Part shown: positions 1 to 7,853 of the stretch, piece by piece
Position numbering within the stretch: the first letter of the stretch is position 1
Layout of the letters: every line of letters begins with the position of its first letter
Source of the DNA: Pseudomonas vanderleydeniana
GTDB taxonomy: Bacteria; Pseudomonadota; Gammaproteobacteria; Pseudomonadales; Pseudomonadaceae
Assembly (NCBI RefSeq): GCF_014268755.2
Contig: NZ_CP077093.1
Coordinates: forward strand, 3,212,001 to 3,276,000
Length of the DNA stretch: 64,000 nt
Direction: 5' to 3'
Made by a program: the position numbers and the translations under genes
The notes under the pieces: model-generated
The model's database searches: none
Seen by the model: only the letters and a program-made list of their open reading frames with translations
Told to the model about the DNA's origin: nothing

Positions 1-458
1 GTACGGTTGAGCAGCAGGCGACGCCCTGATGCCAGACGCTGCACTGTGTTGCGCGGCAGGATCAGCGACAACTGGCCAGCCATGCCCTGGAAACGAATGT
101 CGCAGGGGCGGGTGGCATCGAGCAGCACCAGGTCGCCGGGATGCAGCAGGTTCCGTTGTTCGCCGTGCTCGATCAGGGCGCTGCCGCTGGCCTGATGGAC
201 GAGGAAGAAACAGTCATTGTCGTCCTGGCGGATGTCGTGGTGGCTGCGGTGGATGTGTGGGCTGTTGCTGATGATTCGTGCGCCGACACGGGTCGAATCG
301 AAGGCGGGGGAGATGATCTGCCCGCAAAATCCGGCAATCTCGCGGCCTGGCGGCGGTTCACATTGAAATGCACCGCAGTGGGCCTGCAAGGCATGTTCCC
401 ATTGCCCGAAACCCTCGCGTCCCTGAAAGCGATCATCGTTCTGGGCGAGCCCTTTCAT
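1..458 (-). CDS. AraC-family regulator, FeaR-like, N-terminal part (cut by window edge)
   Basis: The reading frame starts at the ATG complementary to 456-458 and runs off the left edge after about 152 residues with no stop. An AGAGGT Shine-Dalgarno lies 6-7 bases upstream of the start. The visible protein begins MKGLAQNDDRFQGREGF and carries the features of an AraC-binding-like (cupin) sensor domain: a His-rich stretch near residues 68-75, then a region reading HPGDLVLLDATRPCDI near residues 107-122. FeaR-type regulators of aromatic amine or amino-acid catabolism have this N-terminal layout. The DNA-binding half lies outside the window, so the family call rests on the sensor domain alone. Confidence 0.72.
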   Translation of the reverse strand, partial: MKGLAQNDDRFQGREGFGQWEHALQAHCGAFQCEPPPGREIAGFCGQIISPAFDSTRVGARIISNSPHIHRSHHDIRQDDNDCFFLVHQASGSALIEHGEQRNLLHPGDLVLLDATRPCDIRFQGMAGQLSLILPRNTVQRLASGRRLLLNR

Positions 459-599
459 GTTCTACCTCTGCACGCTTGTTCTTGTAATGAGTGCACTGTC
501 GCCGCCTTTGGAGGCGACGGCTATAAAGATAACATGTTAATGGATGTCGTTCACATACCGCCGGTTTCCAGGCTTTGCACGGGGCGGCCCGAGGCTTTT
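459..599. other. Intergenic region upstream of the FeaR-like gene
   Basis: No gene is seen here. Two small dyads are present and could be operator sites: GTCGCC (498-503) facing GGCGAC (513-518), and the perfect palindrome TAACATGTTA (530-539). Their function is not shown by the sequence. Confidence 0.4.
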
Positions 600-1300
600 G
601 ATCGTTCCCACGCTCTGCGTGGGAATGCCGCCAGTGACGCTCGGCGTCACCTCGAGAGCGGACGCCGAGCGTCCTGCAAGACGTTCCCATGCAGAGCGTG
701 GGAACGATCAGGGGATGGTTGGCGTGCCCTGGTGAAAAAACATCTGCCAGCCCTGCGACGTGCGTTTCCAGATCGATGACCTGAGCGCAAAGTTTTGATC
801 GTTCCCACGCTCTGCGTGGGAATGCCACCAGTGACGCTCGGCGTCACCCCGAGAGCGGACGCCGAGCGTCCTGCAAGACGTTCCCACGCGGAGCGTGGGA
901 ACGATCAGGGGGTGGTTGGCGTGCCCTGGTGAAAAAACATCTGCCAGTCCTGCGACGTGCGTTTCCAGATCGATGACCTGAGCGCAAAGTTTTGATCGTT
1001 CCCACGCTCTGCGTGGGAATGCCGCCAGTGACGCTCGGCGTCACCCCGAGAGCGGACGCCGAGCGTCCTGCAAGACGTTCCCACGCAGAGCGTGGGAACG
1101 ATCAGGGGATGGTTGGCGTGCCCTGGTGAAAAAACATCTGCCAGCCCTGCGACGTGCGTTTCCAGATCGATGACCTGAGCGCAAAGTTTTGATCGTTCCC
1201 ACGCTCTGCGTGGGAATGCCGCCAGTGACGCTCGGCGTCACCTCGAGAGCGGACACCGAACGTCCTGCAAGACGTTCCCACGCAGAGCGTGGGAACGATC
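600..1300. repeat. 197-bp tandem array of palindromic BIME elements (3.6 units)
   Basis: A 110-bp element occurs at 600-709, 797-906, 994-1103 and 1191-1300, separated by 87-bp spacers. This makes tandem units of exactly 197 bp at 600-796, 797-993 and 994-1190, plus a last partial unit. Each 110-bp element is a large inverted repeat. The outer arms start GATCGTTCCCACGCTCTGCG and are themselves hairpins. The inner arms contain GACGCTCGGCGTC. Spacer copies differ at only a few positions, so the duplication looks recent. This is a REP/BIME-type Pseudomonas repeat. The spacer DNA may derive from a gene, because its reverse strand is open, but no product is recognisable. Confidence 0.92.
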
Positions 1301-1313
1301 AACCGACTCGGCT

Positions 1314-1586
1314 TCAAGTACAACCAGCGCACTCAGAGCCTCGGCTGCCCTGGGTGACGTTGGCGGGCATCGCGGTCTTGAAGGTGCTGCCGCCGACCAA
1401 GGTGATGACCGAGTGCAGGCGCCGGTAGCTTCGCTTGTCCAGCTGCAAGAAGGCGAACAGACGTACCAGCTGTTCACCGATCTGGCCCTTGGCCCGGGGA
1501 CTCCTGAGCAGGCCGAGTAGCAGGAAGAACGCGACTGTCCAGGCAAACTGCTGGCAGAGTTGCGCGATGAGAGGAGTGAAATCCAC
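1314..1586 (-). pseudogene. Truncated NERD-domain (nuclease-related) membrane protein remnant
   Basis: This 90-codon frame starts at GTG (1584-1586) with GAAGGT upstream. It begins with one hydrophobic membrane segment (about residues 8-27), followed by RSPRAKGQIGEQLV and LQLDKRSYRRLHSV. These match the start of NERD-domain proteins, which have a membrane anchor, then KGxxGE and a LD..Y motif, and are normally well over 200 residues long. The match stops after about 65 residues and the frame runs into unrelated sequence next to the BIME array at 1300. The core of the NERD fold, including the IDHI-type segment, is missing. I read it as a gene cut off by the repeat-associated rearrangement. Confidence 0.6.
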
Positions 1587-1667
1587 TTCGTACCTTCAGT
1601 CATCCAGAAAGATTCCGGATAGTACCGAAGGGTAGTATCAAATGGTCACTGTTTGCTGGGTCCAGGC

Positions 1668-2501
1668 TCAGTCGATCAACCCATGCTCATCGTAGAACGG
1701 ATACGGCCCCGCATATTCTCCGAACACCCCGTTATGCGTCACCAGCCCACGTTGCGGATGCCAGGCATGCAGCAGGTAGCCGGCGGGCTCCAGGTTGAAG
1801 TGTGCCGGCGCCGTTTCCTGCAGGTCGAGAACGATCTGGTGGGACGTGCCCGGGCACACGCAGCAGACACTCCCGCCAAAGCGCCGTTGCATGGGGCGGT
1901 GCAGGTGCCCGCAGAGCAGGCGTTCGACCTGCTGATGACGGGCGATCACCGCCTCCAGCCCCGGCGCATTCTGGAATGACTCGCGGTCCATGTGCCCGAT
2001 GCCGGTGATAAAGGGCGGGTGGTGCAGGATCAACAGGGTCGGTACCTCGGGACGCAAGCCCAGTTGTTCGTCGAGCCAATCGAGTTGCGCGTCGGTGAGA
2101 CTGCCGCCATGGGCCCCGGGGGTGGTCGAGTCCAGGCCGATCAGGCGCACCGGATGCTCGTCCACCACCCAGTCCAACGGCCCCCCTGCCGAACGTGGCA
2201 GGTAGCGATGCGCAGGCAGGCCGGCCAGCATATGTTCGCGTTGGTCATGGTTGCCGGGCACCAGGTAGCAGGGCATTGGCAGGCGTGCCAGCTCGGGAGC
2301 GAGCACGGCGTATTCGTCGGCCCGGCCGAAGTCCACCAGGTCGCCACTGATCACCACGATGTCCGGACGCGGGACGCTCGCGTTCAGGTGCTCGATGGCG
2401 CGGCGCAAGGCGGCGAGGGTGTCGACCACGCCATAGGTCAGGCGTTGCCCGGCCTTGAGGTGCAGGTCGCTGATCTGGGCGATGAGAAACGAAGAATTCA
2501 A
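1668..2501 (-). CDS. Metallophosphoesterase / class III phosphodiesterase (CpdA/GpdQ-like)
   Basis: This is a 277-residue calcineurin-type phosphoesterase. All metal-binding motifs are present: SDLH (residues 11-14), SGDLVD (52-57), PGNHD (82-86), ILHHPP (159-163) and CGHLH (197-201). Start choice: the frame opens further upstream, but TTG at 2499-2501 is preceded by GAGAGG and gives MNSSFLIAQISDLH, the normal family N-terminus. It follows the ABC ATPase gene by 26 bases and ends the operon. Family members hydrolyse cyclic nucleotides or glycerophosphodiesters. Placement behind an importer suggests it cleaves an imported phosphodiester in the cytoplasm, since no signal peptide is seen. The substrate is inferred, not shown. 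Confidence 0.85.
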   Translation of the reverse strand: MNSSFLIAQISDLHLKAGQRLTYGVVDTLAALRRAIEHLNASVPRPDIVVISGDLVDFGRADEYAVLAPELARLPMPCYLVPGNHDQREHMLAGLPAHRYLPRSAGGPLDWVVDEHPVRLIGLDSTTPGAHGGSLTDAQLDWLDEQLGLRPEVPTLLILHHPPFITGIGHMDRESFQNAPGLEAVIARHQQVERLLCGHLHRPMQRRFGGSVCCVCPGTSHQIVLDLQETAPAHFNLEPAGYLLHAWHPQRGLVTHNGVFGEYAGPYPFYDEHGLID

Positions 2502-2527
2502 GGAAACCTCTCGTACGGGGAAATCAT

Positions 2528-3562
2528 TCACGATTGCAGGGTGAACAACGCCTGGGGCTCGATGGCGAGGGAAATCGGCGCGCCGGTGGAGTGGATCTGT
2601 GCGTCGCGGCTGTCGACCAGCAGCGGTTGCGTGGCGCCAATATCGACCAGCAGGCGGCTTTGGGCACCCTGGAAGAACTGCCCCAGCAGGCGCCCGCGCA
2701 GATGCCCGGCACCGTGCTCCATGACGCGCAGGTGCTCGGGACGGCAATAGACCGTGGTGGGTTGCTGTGGGCCGCTCCAGGGCAGTTCGCCGCCTTCGAC
2801 CCGCAGGCCGTCGCGGGGGTAGTCCAGCACGGTGAACGCATTGAGGTTGCCGACGAAGCCGGCGACGAAGGCGTTGGCCGGCCGCTGGTAAATCTCCCTT
2901 GGCGTACCCAGTTGCGCGACGCGGCCCTGTTCCATCACCAGGATGCGGTCGCCCAGGGCCATGGCTTCACCCTGGTCGTGGGTGACGAACACCGAGGTGA
3001 TGCCCAGGCTACGCAGCAGTTGGTCGAGCTCGCTGCGCAGGCGTTCGCGCAACTGGGCGTCCAGCGCCGCCAACGGCTCGTCGAGCAAGAGCACGCGCGG
3101 CCTTGGTGCGAGGGCGCGGGCGAGGGCGACGCGTTGGCGCTGACCACCGGACAGCTCATGGATACTGCGTTGGCCGTAGCTTTCCAGGCCCACCAACTCG
3201 AGCAGTTCGGCACAGCGGCGCTTGCGCTCGGCGGCGACGACGCCACGGACCTTGAGCCCATAGACCACGTTGTCGGCGACGTTGAGGTTGGGGAACAGCG
3301 CATAGTTCTGAAACACCATGCCGACGTCACGCCGCTCGATGGGCAGGGCGGTGACATCCTGCTGACCGAAGTGCACCTGGCCGCGGTCAGGGCGCTCCAG
3401 GCCGGCGATCAGGCGCAGGGTGGTGGTCTTGCCACAGCCGGACGGGCCGAGGATCGCCAGGATCTCACCGGGCTCGATCTCCAGGTCCAACTGATACAGG
3501 GCAACCGTGCCATCGGAAAAGGTCTTGCGGCAGCCTTGCAGGCGAATCGGGGTGCCGGTCAT
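2528..3562 (-). CDS. ABC transporter ATP-binding protein (PotA/FbpC-like), organophosphate-type importer
   Basis: This is a 344-residue ATPase of the spermidine/iron/2-aminoethylphosphonate importer class. Walker A GPSGCGKT is at about 39-46, Q-loop VFQNYALFPN at about 84-93, signature LSGGQ at 138-142, Walker B VLLLDEP at 158-164, and the H-loop histidine is in VTHDQ at about 196. A C-terminal TOBE-type domain (about 240-344) follows, as usual for this class. The start codon overlaps the permease stop by four bases (3559-3562), indicating translational coupling. Substrate cannot be read from the ATPase. The neighbouring phosphoesterase points to a phosphate ester. Confidence 0.9.
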   Translation of the reverse strand: MTGTPIRLQGCRKTFSDGTVALYQLDLEIEPGEILAILGPSGCGKTTTLRLIAGLERPDRGQVHFGQQDVTALPIERRDVGMVFQNYALFPNLNVADNVVYGLKVRGVVAAERKRRCAELLELVGLESYGQRSIHELSGGQRQRVALARALAPRPRVLLLDEPLAALDAQLRERLRSELDQLLRSLGITSVFVTHDQGEAMALGDRILVMEQGRVAQLGTPREIYQRPANAFVAGFVGNLNAFTVLDYPRDGLRVEGGELPWSGPQQPTTVYCRPEHLRVMEHGAGHLRGRLLGQFFQGAQSRLLVDIGATQPLLVDSRDAQIHSTGAPISLAIEPQALFTLQS

Positions 3563-4353
3563 GGGCGTTCTCCACGGGACAGACGGGCGCTGAGGGCCTG
3601 GACCGCAATCAGCAGCGGCACGATCAGCAAGAGAAAGATCAGCGTGTAGGCACTGGCGACCTCCAGCCGTGCCGAGGCGTAGCTGTCGGCCAGGCCGACA
3701 GGCAGGGTCTTGGTCATCGGCGTGTGCAGCATCCAGGTCAGGTTGAACTCACCGAGGGACAGGGTGATCACCATCAGCACCCCGGCAAGAATGCCGGCAC
3801 GACTGTTGGGCACCACGACGCTGAAGAAGCGCTGCCACGGACCGGCGCCGAGGCTGGCGGCAGCCTCTTCGAGCAGTGGCAACTGCTGGCGCTGCATCAC
3901 CGCCATCACCGGGCGCACCAGGAAGGGCAGGGTGAACAGCACGTGCCCGACCAGGATGAACAGCCAACTGCCGCGAAAGGCGCCGAACTGGCCGTAGGTC
4001 AGCAGCAGTGCCAGGGCACTGGCCAGGCCCGGCATTGCCACCGGCAAGACCATCAGTTCCTCGAAGGCACGGCTGAAGCGGTTGTTCATCTTCACCAGGG
4101 CATAGGCGGCCGGTACGCCGATCACGCAGACGCACAGGGCGCAGGCCAGGGCCAGTTGCAGGGACAACCAGACGGTACCGGCATAGGCCTGCCAGACCTG
4201 GGCCAGCCAGGCGAAGGTCAGGCCGCTGGACGGGCCCTGGAAGTAGTTGCGGGTCAGCCCGGCGAGCAGCGACAACAGCACCGGCACCAGCATGAAGGCG
4301 CACACCAGCAGGGTGAACGCCAGTTGGGCGAAGAACAGATTCGAACGTTTCAC
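3559..4353 (-). CDS. ABC transporter permease (second subunit)
   Basis: This is a 264-residue inner-membrane permease with about six hydrophobic segments, the first at residues 7-30. A cytoplasmic EAA loop reads EEAAASLGAGPW near residue 170, the binding site for the ATPase. It lies between the other permease and the ATPase, with four-base overlaps at both ends. Together these form a heterodimeric channel of the PotBC/PhnUV type. No regulatory element separates the genes. Confidence 0.88.
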   Translation of the reverse strand: MKRSNLFFAQLAFTLLVCAFMLVPVLLSLLAGLTRNYFQGPSSGLTFAWLAQVWQAYAGTVWLSLQLALACALCVCVIGVPAAYALVKMNNRFSRAFEELMVLPVAMPGLASALALLLTYGQFGAFRGSWLFILVGHVLFTLPFLVRPVMAVMQRQQLPLLEEAAASLGAGPWQRFFSVVVPNSRAGILAGVLMVITLSLGEFNLTWMLHTPMTKTLPVGLADSYASARLEVASAYTLIFLLLIVPLLIAVQALSARLSRGERP

Positions 4354-5219
4354 CGTACGCTCCCCGACTGCTTGACCAGGCGCCGGGCCAGCAGCAATAC
4401 GATCCAGGTCACGCCACCGAGCACCACTGACAGCGCGGCGGCCACGCTGAAGTTGGCGTAGTTGGTGAACACGTTGTAGATCGCCACCGGGGTGACGTTG
4501 AGCCGGGTGCCGAGGGTGAAGGCGGTGCCGAAGGCACCCATCGAGGTGGCGAAGCAGATCGCCCCGCAGGACACCAGCGCCGGTGCCAGGCCCGGCACGA
4601 TCACATCGCGTACCACCGGCCAGAGACCGGCGCCGAGAGAGCGGGCGGCTTCCTCCAGGCTGCGGTCGAGGCTTTCACAGGCGGCCATCACGGTCAGGAT
4701 CACCCGGGGGATGGAGAAGTACAGGTAGCCGAGGAACAGGCCGGCCAGCGAATAGGCGAAGATCCAGCGCTCGCCCGCCAGTTGCAGGCCGAGCTGGGCG
4801 AACAGGCCCTGGCGACCGGCCAGCAGGATCACCAGGAAACCCACCACCACGCCCGGAAAGGCCAGGGGAAAGGTCAGCAGCGCCACCAGCAGCGAACGGC
4901 CGAAGAACTGTTGGCGAGCCAGGAACACGCCGCTGATGCCACCCACCAGCAGTGCGGCCAGGGTGGTCAGCGCGGCCAGCAGGACGGTCTGCAATAGGCT
5001 TTCCAGGTACTGTGGGCTGCTCAGCACCTGCCAGTAGCCACTGTCGCCGGCACCGCGGCTGTCAGCACCGAGCAGCACCAGGTGGGCCAGCGGCAACAAC
5101 CAGAACGCCAGCAGCAGGGCCATGGCCGGCGCCAGCGCCCAGCTCGCCGCCGAGGGCAGGCGTAATCGTGGCCAGGCGCGGGGCGGGTTGGCCAGCAGCT
5201 CGTCGAGCACCACCGACAC
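4350..5219 (-). CDS. ABC transporter permease (first subunit)
   Basis: This is a 289-residue permease whose N-terminal cytoplasmic tail precedes the first membrane span at about 28-50. The EAA motif reads EEAARSLGAGLW near residue 190. The start ATG lies immediately after the stop codon of the binding-protein gene (5220-5222), and its end overlaps the next permease by four bases. It is the PotB/PhnU-like half of the translocation pore of this importer. Confidence 0.88.
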   Translation of the reverse strand: MSVVLDELLANPPRAWPRLRLPSAASWALAPAMALLLAFWLLPLAHLVLLGADSRGAGDSGYWQVLSSPQYLESLLQTVLLAALTTLAALLVGGISGVFLARQQFFGRSLLVALLTFPLAFPGVVVGFLVILLAGRQGLFAQLGLQLAGERWIFAYSLAGLFLGYLYFSIPRVILTVMAACESLDRSLEEAARSLGAGLWPVVRDVIVPGLAPALVSCGAICFATSMGAFGTAFTLGTRLNVTPVAIYNVFTNYANFSVAAALSVVLGGVTWIVLLLARRLVKQSGSVR

Positions 5220-6239
5220 TTACTTCACCTCGCTCAGGTAGCGGGCAGCGAAGGCTTCCTGCACGGCGGCCATGTGCTGGTAGTCAACCACCCCGGCGCG
5301 GGCGTAGTCGCTGTCCGGCAGAAAGCGTGCGGCCACTTCCGGCGGCATCTTCATCTGCCGGACCGGGCGCAGGTAGGCGTTGGCCCAGAGAGCCTGGCCC
5401 TGGTCCGAGAGCACGAAGTCGAGGACCTTCTCGGCATTGGCGCGATGCGGCGCGTTGCCGACCGGGCTCATCACGTAAGGCACGCTGAGGCTGCCTTCCT
5501 TCGGGATCACGAAATCGACGTTGGCCTGGTCCTTGTAGCGGGCGCGGTAGGCGTTGAAGTCGTAGTCGACCAGGATCGGCAGTTCACCCGAGAGTACCCG
5601 CGCATAGGCGGTCTGCTTGGGTACGATCGGGGCGTTTTTCGAGAGTTTCCTGAAGTACTCGATGGCCGGGGCGAAATTGTCCAGTGTGCCGCCCATGGCC
5701 TGGTTGATCGCCACGGCCGAGACGTAGCCGACGAAGGCACTGGACGGGTCGAGGTAGCCGACCATGCCCTTGTATTCGGGCTTGAGCAGGTCGGCCCAGC
5801 TTTGTGGCACGGGCAAGCCACCGAGGGCGTCGACGTTGACCATCAGGCCGAGAGTGCCGGAGTGAATCGCGAACCAATGGCCGGCCGGGTCCTTGAGACC
5901 GGCAGGAATCTCGTCCCAGTGGCTGGGCTTGTACTCACCCAGGACCCCGGCTTGCTGTGCCTGCAGGCCGAAGGTCACACCGTAGTAGACCACGTCGGCC
6001 ACCGGCGCGGCGCGCTCGGCCACCAGTTGCGCCAGGGCCTGGCCGGAATTCTTGTTGTCCAGCGGCACCTGCACGCCGGTGTTGTCGGCAATCGCCTTGA
6101 GCTGGCTGCCCCAGTCGGCCCATTCCGGCGGGCAGTTGTAGCAGATCGCGGTCTCGGCGGCGTGGGCGAGGCCGGTGAGGCCGCCGAGCAGCAGGGCCGC
6201 CAGGGTCTTACTGAGCCTGGTCATGATGGACTGGGTCAT
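5220..6239 (-). CDS. ABC transporter periplasmic substrate-binding protein (2-aminoethylphosphonate/iron/polyamine class)
   Basis: This is a 339-residue binding protein with a Sec signal peptide: a basic start, a hydrophobic stretch LAALLLGGLTGLAHA and likely cleavage before AETAICYNCPPEW. The mature protein has the extracellular solute-binding family 1/6 character. The start ATG at 6237-6239 has GAGGAAAC at proper spacing and overlaps the end of the LacI gene by 32 bases, so regulator and importer appear co-transcribed. The ligand is unknown. The operon partner phosphoesterase favours an organophosphate such as a glycerophosphodiester or a phosphonate. Confidence 0.85.
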   Translation of the reverse strand: MTQSIMTRLSKTLAALLLGGLTGLAHAAETAICYNCPPEWADWGSQLKAIADNTGVQVPLDNKNSGQALAQLVAERAAPVADVVYYGVTFGLQAQQAGVLGEYKPSHWDEIPAGLKDPAGHWFAIHSGTLGLMVNVDALGGLPVPQSWADLLKPEYKGMVGYLDPSSAFVGYVSAVAINQAMGGTLDNFAPAIEYFRKLSKNAPIVPKQTAYARVLSGELPILVDYDFNAYRARYKDQANVDFVIPKEGSLSVPYVMSPVGNAPHRANAEKVLDFVLSDQGQALWANAYLRPVRQMKMPPEVAARFLPDSDYARAGVVDYQHMAAVQEAFAARYLSEVK

Positions 6240-7242
6240 GAACTGTTTCCTCGTAGGGGCGCATGCTTTCGCCGGGGCGGATATGGCAGGGCAGGCACTG
6301 GGATGTAGGGCTGGCGCCGTTGATGCGGGCCAGCAGGTGTTCGATCACGGTGTTCGCCAGGGTGGTGATCGGCTGGACCACGCTGCACAGGCTCGGGTGC
6401 ATCTGGGTGCCGATGGCGATGCCGTCGAAGCCGATCACCGACAACTGCTCGGGAACCCCCCAGCCGTTGCGTCGCAGTTCGGCGATCAGGCTGATCGCCA
6501 GCAGGTCGTTGGAGCAGACCAGTGCGCTGGGGCGCTGTGGACTACGCAGCAGCGGCTCAATGGCGGAAAAGTCCGCCCGAATGTGCGCCGGCATCTCGAT
6601 CACCGGCAAGGGCGTCAGGCCGTGTTCCTGCAGAGCGTCGCAATAGCCGGCGTAGCGCAGGCGCGCACGGTCCGATTGCAGGGCGGGGCCGGCGACCATG
6701 CCGATGCGGGTATGGCCGGCCTCCAGCAGGTAGCGGGTGGCCAGGGCCATGCCGGCGCGGTTGTCGACCGAGACGGCGCAGTAATCAGTGTTGTCCGGCT
6801 GGTGGTAGGCGAGCACGAACGGGGTGTCTTCGCAGGCCAGGCTTTCGAGCAGGCTGTTGTGCTCGACGTCGGTGACGGTCAGGACCAGGCCGTCGACCCG
6901 CTGGCGCAGCAGTTCCTCGACCACCGCGCTTTCTCGCTCGGCGGCGTAGTCGGTGGTCGCCAGCAGCAGGTTGTAGCCCCAGGCACTGGCGGCGCGCTCC
7001 ATGGCCTGGAACTGCTCGGCGAATACCGGGTTGAGCAGGTTGGGCACCACCACGCCGATCAGGTTGGTCTGTTGCAGGCGCAGTTGGCGCCCCAGGTGAT
7101 TGGGGCGGAAGCCCAGCTCGCGGGCGGCGGCGAAGACCTGCTCGCGCGTCGCCGGGCGCACCACCTCGGGAGTGGCGAAGGTGCGGGCCGCCGTGGCTCG
7201 GGAAACGCCGGCCAGGCGGGCTACTTCTTTCAAATCGGTCAT
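6208..7242 (-). CDS. LacI-family transcriptional regulator
   Basis: This is a 344-residue LacI/GalR-type repressor. The N-terminal helix-turn-helix reads LKEVARLAGVSRATAARTF (about 4-22), followed by the hinge region and a periplasmic-binding-protein-like effector domain (about 60-335). It is the first gene of the minus-strand importer operon and its 3' end overlaps the binding-protein gene. A perfect 14-bp palindrome with central CG lies 11 bases upstream of its start, which fits autoregulation. The effector is unknown but probably relates to the imported substrate. Confidence 0.9.
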   Translation of the reverse strand: MTDLKEVARLAGVSRATAARTFATPEVVRPATREQVFAAARELGFRPNHLGRQLRLQQTNLIGVVVPNLLNPVFAEQFQAMERAASAWGYNLLLATTDYAAERESAVVEELLRQRVDGLVLTVTDVEHNSLLESLACEDTPFVLAYHQPDNTDYCAVSVDNRAGMALATRYLLEAGHTRIGMVAGPALQSDRARLRYAGYCDALQEHGLTPLPVIEMPAHIRADFSAIEPLLRSPQRPSALVCSNDLLAISLIAELRRNGWGVPEQLSVIGFDGIAIGTQMHPSLCSVVQPITTLANTVIEHLLARINGASPTSQCLPCHIRPGESMRPYEETVHDPVHHDQAQ

Positions 7243-7253
7243 GGTCGCGTCCT

Positions 7254-7267
7254 TGAGATCGATCTCA
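7254..7267. promoter_or_regulatory. Candidate LacI-type operator, TGAGATCGATCTCA
   Basis: A perfect 14-bp palindrome with a central CG step, typical of LacI-family operators, sits just upstream of the LacI gene that heads the importer operon. Binding by that regulator is inferred from position and symmetry. Confidence 0.6.
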
Positions 7268-7459
7268 TTGGATGGCGACAGTACGGACTGGAGATGGCGA
7301 ACTTATAAAGAAGTGATGACAGTTTGAAGTCGTCTATGGCGGCGTTGTTGCCACTGGCGCATTCGCGGACCTTGCAGGGATGCCAGGCTCAACTACCACG
7401 CTTTTTGTCAAATGGATGTCAGTCTTTGGTCGAAAAAAGGTAGGAAAACGACACTTTTT

Positions 7460-7488
7460 TTGACGTATTTGCGCATGCAGTAGACAAT
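7460..7488 (+). promoter_or_regulatory. Sigma-70-like promoter upstream of mqo
   Basis: TTGACG (7460-7465), a 17-base spacer and GACAAT (7483-7488) form a good sigma-70 match on the plus strand. The next plus-strand gene is mqo, so the transcript would have a leader of roughly 350 bases. The leader includes a GTGCG/CGCAC hairpin near 7626. The rest of the gap from 7268 to 7853 shows no convincing gene. Confidence 0.5.
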
Positions 7489-7853
7489 GGCATTTCTGCC
7501 ACCATTGATGCTGGCCAGTCTCTTCGTGTCCTGCGGAGCCCGACTGCCGTCAAAGCCGCGTATTTGGCGACCTCCCGGTCACCAAGCGGCGGGTTCGTCG
7601 AAAGGTGTCGGAGCCCCAGTGAGTGCGATTACGCACCAACAGAATTCGTGTCACTCAAGTCAGCTGAAGCCAACAACGATAAGAAGTCAGCGCAGGAGCG
7701 ACATAAAAAGTGAGGCCGAACCAGTCATGGCGGCCTTGTGTGCCCATCCTCCAGTTTTTTCGAGTGCGGGAGTCCACGGTGTTTTCCGTGCGTCGCGGCC
7801 CTGCATGAGTGAGAGCGGAGGAGCGGATGGCGTTCTATCGTAGGTATGACAAT

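Noticed and set aside
600..1300. Possible CRISPR-like array, as four regularly spaced palindromic repeats
   Set aside because: Repeats are 110 bp and the spacers are near-identical to one another, so this is a tandem duplication, not an array of unique spacers; no cas genes.
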